Of a stretch of 47,605 nt of DNA, positions 41,608 through 47,605 are shown in pieces. The translations under genes and the position numbers were made by a program. The stretch comes from an uncultured Lachnospiraceae bacterium (lineage in GTDB: Bacteria > Bacillota > Clostridia > Lachnospirales > Lachnospiraceae). The DNA lies in the NCBI GenBank assembly GCA_947631605.1, contig CANRMC010000003.1, positions 1 to 47,605 on the forward strand. Reading direction: 5' to 3'. Position 1 is the stretch's first letter. Every line of letters begins with the position of its first letter. Under the pieces are notes generated by a model that saw nothing but the letters and a program-made list of their open reading frames with translations, did no database searches and had not been told where the DNA came from.

Positions 41608-41919
41608 TTATGAAGGAGTTCCGTCATTATTTTCCTGCTGCAGCCGATCAAAGATCATATCATAACTTCCATTTCCAAAATTCATGGAACGGTTCACCCG
41701 ACTGATCGTAGCGCTGGATGCGCCGGTCGCCTTCGCTACTTCTACATACGTTTTATTGTCATGAAGCATTCTTGCAACAGAAAACCGCTGGGCAATGGAA
41801 ACCACCTCTTGCACTGTGCAAATGTCCTCAAAGAACGAGAAAAATTCTTCTTCGTTTTGTAATGTCATAACTGCCCTGAAAAATTCTTCTACCGACTCTG
41901 TTCGAATGGTCTTTTCCAT
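41608..41919 (-). CDS. YerC/YecD-family TrpR-related DNA-binding protein
   Basis: 103 residues. 'EEEFFSFFEDICTVQEVVSIAQRFSVARML' followed by the helix-turn-helix 'TYVEVAKATGASSATISRVNRSMNFG' is the TrpR-like superfamily as found in the YerC/YecD group. There is no clear tryptophan-pocket evidence, so the effector is unknown. GGGGGAG precedes the ATG. It lies 9 bases after the amylase stop, so it is co-transcribed and could regulate sugar or amino-acid genes. Confidence 0.93.
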   Translation of the reverse strand: MEKTIRTESVEEFFRAVMTLQNEEEFFSFFEDICTVQEVVSIAQRFSVARMLHDNKTYVEVAKATGASSATISRVNRSMNFGNGSYDMIFDRLQQENNDGTPS

Positions 41920-41928
41920 ATGCTCCCC

Positions 41929-43386
41929 CTATTTGCTTTCTTTTCTTACCCAGACAGCAACCGAACCTCGGTTTACATAAAAATCGCCACATCCGTCTTC
42001 GTCAATCTTAATATTATACTTGGCATTTCCCATAACATCTGAAAAATGAGCGCCGGCAAACTGTCTGCCGATATACATACGCTTGGTTCCGCCCGTGCCG
42101 TCGGAAAGCACAACCGCAAGTCCGGAATCCTTATGCTCCTCATCGCCCTCTCTGGTCCAGCCGATACAATTTGGATCGTCAATATAATCATGCTGCTGGC
42201 CATATGCCTTATTCTTTCTTAATTTCATCAGCTTGTCCAGAACCGTCTTCATCGGCTTGATCTTATCATGCGGGATTCCCTTGTAATCTCCATAGAATAC
42301 GCATGGATATCCGTCGCTTCGAAGAAGGATCATCGCATATGCCATCGGTTTGAACCAATCCTCTACCCATGAACAGAGGGACTGTCCCGGCTGGGTATCA
42401 TGATTATCCACAAAGGTAACGGATTTTACAGGATTTACTCTGGTCAGGGTTCCGTCAAAGATTCTTCTCAGATCATAATCTCCATGTGCTTTGGAACAGT
42501 TATGGAAATTGAAGTGGAGCGGCACATCAAAGAGAGATGCTCCCATATTGATACTATTCAGGTAATTGCTAAGCGCATTGACATCCCAGTGCCAGTACTC
42601 GCCCACTGCAAAAAGCTCTTTCTGTGTCAGTTCCCGCACGCGGTACAGCCAGTCTCTATAGAAGGAAGCCGGAATATGCTTTACCGCATCCAGACGAAGT
42701 CCGTCCACACCTGTGGTATTTATATACCATTCTCCCCATTTCACTAATTCGTTGTAAACATCCGGATTGCTGAAATCAATATCCGCACCCATCAGATAAT
42801 CGTAATTCCCGTTTTCCGTATTATCTACAGAATCGTCCCAGTTTTTACCGGAAAACTTATATAACGCATTTTTCAGATGATCCTGATCCCAGTCAATTCC
42901 GTCGAAATGCGTCCAGTTCCAGGTAAAATCCGAATACTTGCCTTTTCTGCCCGGAAATGTAAACTTCGTCCACGCGCCGATCTTCTTTTCTTCACCGATC
43001 ATCTGGTAACGGTTCCTGTTGTTGAATTCCTGTGCAGAAACCTCCTCCATCTCATCTGCGCCGACTTTATGATTGAGAACGATATCCGCATAAACCTGAA
43101 TCCCTTTTGCCTGAAGCGCCTTGATAGCGTCTAAGTACTCTTTTTTTGTTCCGTATTTGGTACGTACCGTATCTTTCTGTTTAAATTCGCCCAGATCGTA
43201 CAGGTCGTATACGCCATATCCCACATCCTGCGCGCCTGCGGCGCCTTTATAAGCCGGCGGCAGCCAGACCGACGTTACTCCGTTCGTTTTTAATTTCGCG
43301 GCGTCCTCCGCTACCTGTTTCCAAAGGGAACCGTCATCCGGCAGATACCACTCAAAATACTGCATCATAAGTCCGTTATTTAACAT
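41929..43386 (-). CDS. Cytoplasmic alpha-amylase (GH13, AmyA/liquefying type)
   Basis: 485 residues without a signal peptide, starting 'NNGLMMQYFEWYLPDDGSLW', typical of intracellular GH13 subfamily 5 enzymes. Catalytic residues, counted from ATG 43386, are Asp233 in 'GLRLDAVKHI', Glu263 in 'AVGEYWHWD' and Asp330 in 'FVDNHDTQ'. These lie close to the D231/E261/D328 triad of Bacillus licheniformis amylase. 'ADIVLNHK' is conserved region I. It hydrolyses alpha-1,4 links of imported maltodextrins or stored glycogen. GGGAGG precedes the ATG. It is first in a unit with the TrpR-like gene. Confidence 0.96.
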   Translation of the reverse strand: MLNNGLMMQYFEWYLPDDGSLWKQVAEDAAKLKTNGVTSVWLPPAYKGAAGAQDVGYGVYDLYDLGEFKQKDTVRTKYGTKKEYLDAIKALQAKGIQVYADIVLNHKVGADEMEEVSAQEFNNRNRYQMIGEEKKIGAWTKFTFPGRKGKYSDFTWNWTHFDGIDWDQDHLKNALYKFSGKNWDDSVDNTENGNYDYLMGADIDFSNPDVYNELVKWGEWYINTTGVDGLRLDAVKHIPASFYRDWLYRVRELTQKELFAVGEYWHWDVNALSNYLNSINMGASLFDVPLHFNFHNCSKAHGDYDLRRIFDGTLTRVNPVKSVTFVDNHDTQPGQSLCSWVEDWFKPMAYAMILLRSDGYPCVFYGDYKGIPHDKIKPMKTVLDKLMKLRKNKAYGQQHDYIDDPNCIGWTREGDEEHKDSGLAVVLSDGTGGTKRMYIGRQFAGAHFSDVMGNAKYNIKIDEDGCGDFYVNRGSVAVWVRKESK

Positions 43387-43435
43387 ATTTTAACCTCCCA
43401 GTCATTATATGAAAACTTCATCTTGCATAAGATAA

Positions 43436-43464
43436 ATTATACCAAAATCCATGTTTGTAGTAAA
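43436..43464 (-). promoter_or_regulatory. Promoter of the amylase gene
   Basis: Minus strand -35 TTTACT (43459-43464), 17-bp spacer, -10 TATAAT (43436-43441) with extended TGG before it. Three tandem repeats lie just upstream. Confidence 0.85.
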
Positions 43465-43472
43465 GAACAAAT

Positions 43473-43540
43473 TCTATGTCGGACGTTGCGTTAATCTATG
43501 CGGGACGTTGCGTTAATTCTATGGAGGTCGTTGCTTAAAT
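43473..43540. repeat. Three tandem 22-23 bp repeats upstream of the amylase promoter
   Basis: On the minus strand the units are ATTTAAGCAACGACCTCCATAG, ATTAACGCAACGTCCCGCATAG and ATTAACGCAACGTCCGACATAG. The last two are nearly identical. The array begins 9 bases upstream of the -35 and reaches the stop codon of the VWA gene. Confidence 0.88.
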
Positions 43541-45240
43541 CAGTGGCATATCACTATCCTGCCCGCCTTAATATCTACAAGATCAATAAACTCCGACTTC
43601 AGCGGATCATCTGAAAAATCACAGGAGGAAGCCAGATCCCGCACCATATCATAATCCAGGTTTCCGGCGTATTCGCTTTCCCGAAGAAGCATTCCGAAAC
43701 CAGCGACGGCGGCAGCCCACCGCATATTATCCGACGGTTCTTCCCGATAGCAGTCTGCGGCAAATCCATAAGTAAGAAGTTTACTTTCAGATTCTTTCGG
43801 TTCTTTGTAACGGATTGAAAGGGTAAGCAGTGTGCCATCCTGATTTCTGACGGCAGCTTCTCCCTTCTCCGTCAGCGCCACTTCATACAAAGCGGTCACT
43901 CTGTGTCCGGCTCCGATCTCTCCGCCGTCTACCGTATCATCCTGAAAATCCTCCGCCGCCATCGTCCGGTTTTCATATCCGATCAACCGGTATTCTTCCA
44001 CATAACCGCTGTCAAATTCCGCCTGAAGCTTCACATCCTTTGCCACCGTCTGTAAGGAAGCTCCCATTTCATTTGCCAGCACCCGTTTTGCCTCAAAAGC
44101 GGAATCAATAAATGCATAATTCCCGTTTCCATGGTCCGCCAGAGCTTCCAGTTTATTATCCTTCAGATTATCCGTACCGAAACCAAGGACGCTGAGATCG
44201 ATCCCGCTTTCTTTTTTCTCTTCGATCAGATGGATCAGTCCGCCCTCGTCTGTGATCCCAACGTTCAGATCACCGTCCGTTGCCAGAATGACGCGGTTAT
44301 TTCCATCCGGTATAAAATACTGCTCTGCCAGTTCATAGGCAGTATTGATCCCGGCGGAACCGTTTGTGGAGCCATAGGCTTCCAGACTGTCCAGACAATG
44401 CATGATGGTTCTCGTATCATTTCCTGCCGCTCCCTCCAGTAATACTTGGTCGGAACCGGCGTAAGTCACGATCGAAATCCTGTCATTTTCGTTCAGATTT
44501 TCCGCCAGTCTTGTAAACGCCGTCTGAACCAGCGGCAGTTTATTGCTGTCATACATGGAGCCTGAGGTATCGATCAGGAAAACAAAATTACTCGGTTTTC
44601 GATTCTCCATATCTATATCCCCGGTCTTCAGTCCGATCTGAACCAGATAATGCTCCGTATTCCATGGACATTTCCCCAGCTCCATATTTACGGAAAACGG
44701 CTCTCCTTCCTTCGGCTCGGCATAATCATAATGGAAATAGTTTATCATTTCCTCAATCCGCACCGCAGAAACCGGTATATCAAGATTTCCTTCGTTTAAA
44801 TATGAACGGATATTGGAATACGAGGCGGTATCGACATCAGCGGCAAATGTGGAAAAAGGCGTCATAGCCGCCGAATAAAACCGGTTTTCCTCCTCATAAT
44901 CATATTCCCTGCTGTCCCCTTCTCCGAATCCGTAATAATATTCCATATCGACGCCGTTACTCGGAGCACTCTGAACATCACACGCATCTTCCGGAAAAAA
45001 TTCTTCTCCCGCTATCACGTCGTTTTCCAGCCCTTCCGTATCGGGATTAATTTCGATCACGTCATCTTTTACCGTCGGTTCTTCTTTTAGTGCCGGATCC
45101 TCTTTTTCTGCTTCCTTTTTCCCGTCATTTCCACAACCGGTTGTAAAAAGAAGCTGTGCGGCCAGGAGTATGCAAAGCAGCTTCTTGCCGTTTTTCTTTC
45201 GATTTTTCTTTAAATGATTTTTATTTCTTACCATATCCAT
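43540..45240 (-). CDS. VWA-domain lipoprotein (YfbK-like)
   Basis: 566 residues. A signal peptide ends in lipobox 'LLFTTGCGN'. A charged linker follows, then the YfbK N-terminal part ('STFAADVDTASYSNIRSYLNEGNLDIPVSAVRIEEMINYFHYDY'). The VWA domain has MIDAS 'FVFLIDTSGSMYDSNKLPL' and 'VILATDGDLNVG', and a DUF3520-like C-terminus is present ('ALYEVALTEKGEAAVRNQDG', 'DMVRDLASSCDF'). It is exposed on the outer membrane face. It follows an ECF sigma/anti-sigma pair with a terminator between, so it may be expressed by read-through. Function unknown; inferred envelope sensing or assembly. Confidence 0.9.
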   Translation of the reverse strand: MDMVRNKNHLKKNRKKNGKKLLCILLAAQLLFTTGCGNDGKKEAEKEDPALKEEPTVKDDVIEINPDTEGLENDVIAGEEFFPEDACDVQSAPSNGVDMEYYYGFGEGDSREYDYEEENRFYSAAMTPFSTFAADVDTASYSNIRSYLNEGNLDIPVSAVRIEEMINYFHYDYAEPKEGEPFSVNMELGKCPWNTEHYLVQIGLKTGDIDMENRKPSNFVFLIDTSGSMYDSNKLPLVQTAFTRLAENLNENDRISIVTYAGSDQVLLEGAAGNDTRTIMHCLDSLEAYGSTNGSAGINTAYELAEQYFIPDGNNRVILATDGDLNVGITDEGGLIHLIEEKKESGIDLSVLGFGTDNLKDNKLEALADHGNGNYAFIDSAFEAKRVLANEMGASLQTVAKDVKLQAEFDSGYVEEYRLIGYENRTMAAEDFQDDTVDGGEIGAGHRVTALYEVALTEKGEAAVRNQDGTLLTLSIRYKEPKESESKLLTYGFAADCYREEPSDNMRWAAAVAGFGMLLRESEYAGNLDYDMVRDLASSCDFSDDPLKSEFIDLVDIKAGRIVICH

Positions 45241-45278
45241 CCTGACCTTTCTTTTTTATTTTCATATGCTCCGAAAGG

Positions 45279-45326
45279 AAAAACCGGAGCGCTTTCAACA
45301 TAGATACGAAAGGGCTCCGGTTTTTT
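45279..45326 (-). terminator. Intrinsic terminator after the anti-sigma gene
   Basis: On the minus strand AAAACCGGAGC...CTTTC pairs with GAAAG...GCTCCGGTTTT and a T run follows. The + strand loop has ATAGATACGAAA, the same 12 bases as the rnpB terminator. Confidence 0.85.
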
Positions 45327-45344
45327 ATGGTAATTTATGAAATT

Positions 45345-46145
45345 TTATTCAAGCACCTGAAGAACCTCTACAGATACTATATCGGTCTGGGAATCCTCCG
45401 CCGATTGGACCTTGTCTGCGGCGGATAAACGGAGAAGTACTCCCACTTCTTTTTCTTCTCCTTCCTTTAGATCCGGCAGCATAGTGGTCAGGGTTTCTGT
45501 CTCTTCGATAGAAAAAATCTCCGGAAGTTTCTCCGGTCCTTCTACGCCAATAAGGACACAATCGCGGATATAATATCCGCCGTCGTCCCGAAAAATAACT
45601 CCCCGCACCAAAAATGTTTCCGGAAAGGTTTCTGCAGCTTCGCTTTCCGTCATATTTTCGGAATCCAACACTGGCTTCGACATTTCTCCTTCGAGTCCGT
45701 TTCCGTCTGCGGACGCATTCTCCTCCGGCATGCTATCCTCTGCCATGCTATCCTCCGGCATTTCCGCAGATTCGTTTATACTGTCGCCACTCATATCAGA
45801 ATCATATGCCTGATCCTCCTGCGGAGCGTTTTCCATTTGATCTAACGTTTCATCCGATGCGCTTTTATCCATGGAATGTCTTCCGCCAAGGAAAAACCAT
45901 GCGGGGATCGCCAGTACCAGAAGTATGGCGGCTGCCGCCAGATATTTCACATAGATCTTTCGTTTCTTTGAGATTGGAATCGGTGCCTTTGTTTCCTGTG
46001 GCTGATCTTCCGTTTTCCCGTCTTTTATTCCTGTTTCTATACGGTTCCAGAGGTCCGGAATCTCAATATCTGCAGCGTTTCGATACAGTTCTTCGATTTC
46101 TTCGTCTTGTATGCTGTTGTCTGAATCCAACTTATCCTGCATCAT
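45345..46145 (-). CDS. Probable anti-sigma factor, single-pass membrane protein
   Basis: 266 residues. The N-terminal cytoplasmic part has 'IEIPDLWNRIETGIKDGK', a short zinc-less anti-sigma-like helix. A membrane segment follows ('YLAAAAILLVLAIPAWFFLG', about 69-88). Next is an extracytoplasmic Asp/Glu/Met/Ser-rich stretch ('SAEMPEDSMAEDSMPEEN') and a C-terminal OB-like domain ('VEVLQVLE' end). It overlaps the ECF sigma gene by 14 bases, with AAGGAGG before ATG 46145, so it is translationally coupled. The pairing makes the anti-sigma role likely. The signal and the protease that would release it are unknown. Confidence 0.75.
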   Translation of the reverse strand: MMQDKLDSDNSIQDEEIEELYRNAADIEIPDLWNRIETGIKDGKTEDQPQETKAPIPISKKRKIYVKYLAAAAILLVLAIPAWFFLGGRHSMDKSASDETLDQMENAPQEDQAYDSDMSGDSINESAEMPEDSMAEDSMPEENASADGNGLEGEMSKPVLDSENMTESEAAETFPETFLVRGVIFRDDGGYYIRDCVLIGVEGPEKLPEIFSIEETETLTTMLPDLKEGEEKEVGVLLRLSAADKVQSAEDSQTDIVSVEVLQVLE

Positions 46146-46683
46146 CCAGATACCTCCTTAATTTTTTGATTCCCGTATTATAATGCCATGTCACGGTTCC
46201 CAGAGGCATATCCATGCACTCTGCGATCTCTTTAAATGTAAAGCCTCCCAAAAGCTTCATATCGATAACTGCTTTTTCTTTTTCTTTCAGAAGTTCCATT
46301 GCCTTCTGTACCGTAAGACGGGTAACAATGCTTTCTTCTTTTGATTCCTGCGAAGGTTCCGCCACATAGGCACCTTCCTCTGCTTCGTCTTTATCCAGAA
46401 CCGGCATTTCGCGGGAATTTTTCCGTATATGATCGATACACATATTTCTTGCTATCGTCATGATCCATGCCTTGTGATGACCGTCGCCGCGGAATTTCCC
46501 CGCCGACTGGTAAAGCCGGATAAAAAACTCCGACGTAATGTCTTCCGCCGCCTCCTTCTGTTTCACGATATTATAGACCGTTATATAAATGACCTTCAGG
46601 TAGGCGTCATATACAAGCCGCAGGGCTTCCGTATCACCTTCCGCCATGGCCTGCATGCATTTATGAAATTCTTCCTCTGACAA
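46132..46683 (-). CDS. ECF RNA polymerase sigma factor
   Basis: 183 residues. Sigma-2 has 'ALRLVYDAYLKVIYITVYNIVKQKEAAEDITSEFFIRLYQSAGKF' and 'AWIMTIARNMCIDHIR'. Sigma-4 has 'MELLKEKEKAVIDMKLLGGFTFKEIAECMDMPLGTVTWHYNTGIKKLRR'. The start codon is TTG (46681-46683 reads TTG on the minus strand) with GAGGTG 8 bases upstream. The promoter at 46762-46790 is a housekeeping type, with no obvious ECF-type autoregulatory site. It probably controls an envelope response with the coupled anti-sigma factor. Confidence 0.93.
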   Translation of the reverse strand: MSEEEFHKCMQAMAEGDTEALRLVYDAYLKVIYITVYNIVKQKEAAEDITSEFFIRLYQSAGKFRGDGHHKAWIMTIARNMCIDHIRKNSREMPVLDKDEAEEGAYVAEPSQESKEESIVTRLTVQKAMELLKEKEKAVIDMKLLGGFTFKEIAECMDMPLGTVTWHYNTGIKKLRRYLDDAG

Positions 46684-46761
46684 AGGCGCTCACCTCTGAT
46701 TCTGATACGGATAAAAACCCGTATTTTATGGTACGATTTTAAAAAGTTTCACTTATTTTGG

Positions 46762-46790
46762 TATTATAAAGGATAATGGAGAGATTCACA
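46762..46790 (-). promoter_or_regulatory. Promoter of the sigma/anti-sigma operon
   Basis: Minus strand -35 TTGTGA (46785-46790), 17-bp spacer, -10 TATAAT (46762-46767). Confidence 0.85.
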
Positions 46791-46816
46791 AGCAAGATAT
46801 AAAAGACAAAGAAAGC

Positions 46817-46845
46817 TTGAATTTTTATTTTGAACATTATATGAT
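46817..46845 (+). promoter_or_regulatory. Promoter of the citrate synthase gene
   Basis: + strand -35 TTGAAT (46817-46822), 17-bp spacer, -10 TATGAT (46840-46845), 27 bases before the ATG. It is divergent from the sigma operon promoter, with 26 bases between the -35 boxes. Confidence 0.75.
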
Positions 46846-46871
46846 TAGCTGTGATGGAAGGAGTGATGCGT

Positions 46872-47605
46872 ATGGCATACTATAAACCGGTAGAATCCGC
46901 CAGAGAGATTCACAAACTTGCAAAACTGTGTATAAAGAACAACCACATCGAGGACAGCCTCTATGATACCTACCAGGTAAAACGGGGATTGCGTGAGGCA
47001 AACGGAAAAGGCGTCCTGACGGGGCTTACCGAAATTTCCACGATTTATGGCACAAGAGAGATCGACGGCACGCTGACGCCGATCGAAGGTGAGCTTTCCT
47101 ATCGGGGCATAAATATTTTTGACCTTGTAAACGGCTTCACGGCAGAAGACCGGTTTGGTTTTGAAGAAACGATCTATCTGCTTCTCTTCGGCGAACTTCC
47201 GGACAAAACGGAACTGGATCATTTCACCCGTCTGCTTGCTTATCACAGACGGCTTCCGGAAGACTTCGTTCCGGACGTTATTCTGAAGTCCCCAAGCAAA
47301 GATATTATGAACGCCATCGCAAGGAGTGTCCTTTCCCTCAGCTCTTATGACAAAAATTCGGGCGACCTGAGTATTCCGAATGTTCTCCGCCAAAGCATCC
47401 AACTGATCGCGAATATTTCCCTGATCGGCGCATATTCGTATCTGGCATACAGACACGCTATGAAAGGCAGGGGATTATATATCCACAATCCGAAACCGGA
47501 GTATTCCACAGCGGAAAATATCCTGCGTATCATGCGGCAGGATAAAAAATTCTCGCCGCTTGAGGCAAGGCTTCTGGATCTGGTGCTGGTGCTTCATGCC
47601 GAGCA
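46872..47605 (+). CDS. Citrate synthase, N-terminal half (cut by window end)
   Basis: Open frame from ATG 46872 to the window edge, 244 codons of an expected 430-460. 'REIDGTLTPIEGELSYRGINIFDLVNGF' and 'FEETIYLLLFGELPDK' are the strand and helix pattern of citrate/2-methylcitrate synthases. 'HFTRLLAYHRRLPEDFV' and 'MNAIARSVLSLSSYD' follow. It condenses acetyl-CoA with oxaloacetate. AAGGAG lies 9 bases upstream of ATG 46872; an ATG 6 bases earlier is too close to it. The catalytic His and Asp lie beyond the edge. Not in the ORF track because it has no stop here. Confidence 0.92.
   Translation, partial: MAYYKPVESAREIHKLAKLCIKNNHIEDSLYDTYQVKRGLREANGKGVLTGLTEISTIYGTREIDGTLTPIEGELSYRGINIFDLVNGFTAEDRFGFEETIYLLLFGELPDKTELDHFTRLLAYHRRLPEDFVPDVILKSPSKDIMNAIARSVLSLSSYDKNSGDLSIPNVLRQSIQLIANISLIGAYSYLAYRHAMKGRGLYIHNPKPEYSTAENILRIMRQDKKFSPLEARLLDLVLVLHAE

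Noticed and set aside
43473-43540. CRISPR remnant
   Set aside because: The repeats abut each other without unique spacers and sit next to a promoter; no cas genes are present.
46845-47456. Minus-strand ORF of 203 residues
   Set aside because: Antisense to citrate synthase, which is clearly the real frame.

Overview
The window looks like a chromosomal segment of a Gram-positive anaerobe of the class Clostridia, most likely Lachnospiraceae. The reasons are moderate GC content, strong Shine-Dalgarno sites (GGAGG/AAGGAG), lipoproteins with a Cys lipobox, a gene set of Firmicutes families (TrmK, NIF3, a YerC/YecD TrpR-like regulator, DUF1836, a YkpA-like ABC-F protein), a type-A-looking RNase P RNA and a dgt-dnaG-rpoD-trmK-nif3 macromolecular synthesis operon. 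Nearly all genes are on the minus strand. The exceptions are rnpB, a membrane protein (36341), a 67-residue Cys-rich protein (41323) and a partial citrate synthase (46872). I see no tRNA, CRISPR array, insertion sequence or prophage.

Layout. 1-2220: end of a cobalamin operon under a B12 riboswitch (cobQ, then a CobT N-terminus that runs in frame into a HisF C-terminus at the window edge, so the edge may be chimeric). 2246-7321: maltose-type O-acetyltransferase, secreted CAP/SCP protein, left-handed beta-helix protein, topB and a nitroreductase. 7343-18986: a seven-gene envelope operon in which a GldG-like secreted/membrane protein, an ABC ATPase, an ABC permease, a Gly/Asn-rich membrane protein, a MoxR AAA+ ATPase, a DUF58 protein and a 1493-residue protein with three von Willebrand A domains are packed with 20 bp or less between genes. 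19053-26864: rnpB faces a six-gene operon dgt-dnaG-rpoD-trmK-nif3-nucleoside kinase. 26940-31310: PrsA/SurA-like lipoprotein and a four-gene ABC exporter-type operon. 31307-35077: sugar ABC importer (binding protein, two permeases). 35100-41577: alpha/beta hydrolase, membrane protein, ABC-F ATPase with DUF1836 protein, CorC/HlyC-type transporter and the small Cys-rich protein. 41531-43540: TrpR-like regulator and a cytoplasmic alpha-amylase. 43540-46790: ECF sigma factor, its presumed anti-sigma factor and a VWA lipoprotein. 46817-47605: divergent citrate synthase, cut by the window end.

How the parts work together. The MoxR/DUF58/VWA genes form the classical MoxR-VWA chaperone arrangement, here joined to an ABC-2 transporter and a GldG-like partner. 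This suggests an envelope assembly or surveillance machine of unknown substrate. A second VWA protein sits beside an ECF sigma/anti-sigma pair. The sugar importer and the cytoplasmic GH13 amylase could act together on imported maltodextrins, but they are not adjacent.

Most transcription units show readable sigma-A promoters (17 or 18 bp spacers) and several have clear intrinsic terminators. The most unusual non-coding signals are tandem repeats of about 21-23 bp carrying a TAACGCARC core directly upstream of the -35 boxes of two unrelated genes (CorC-like and amylase), and a 10-bp GCAAC/GCAGC repeat between dgt and dnaG. No stretch longer than 300 bases lacks an assigned gene, RNA or regulatory element. 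All family assignments come from reading the sequence and from memory of the families; no database search was run.
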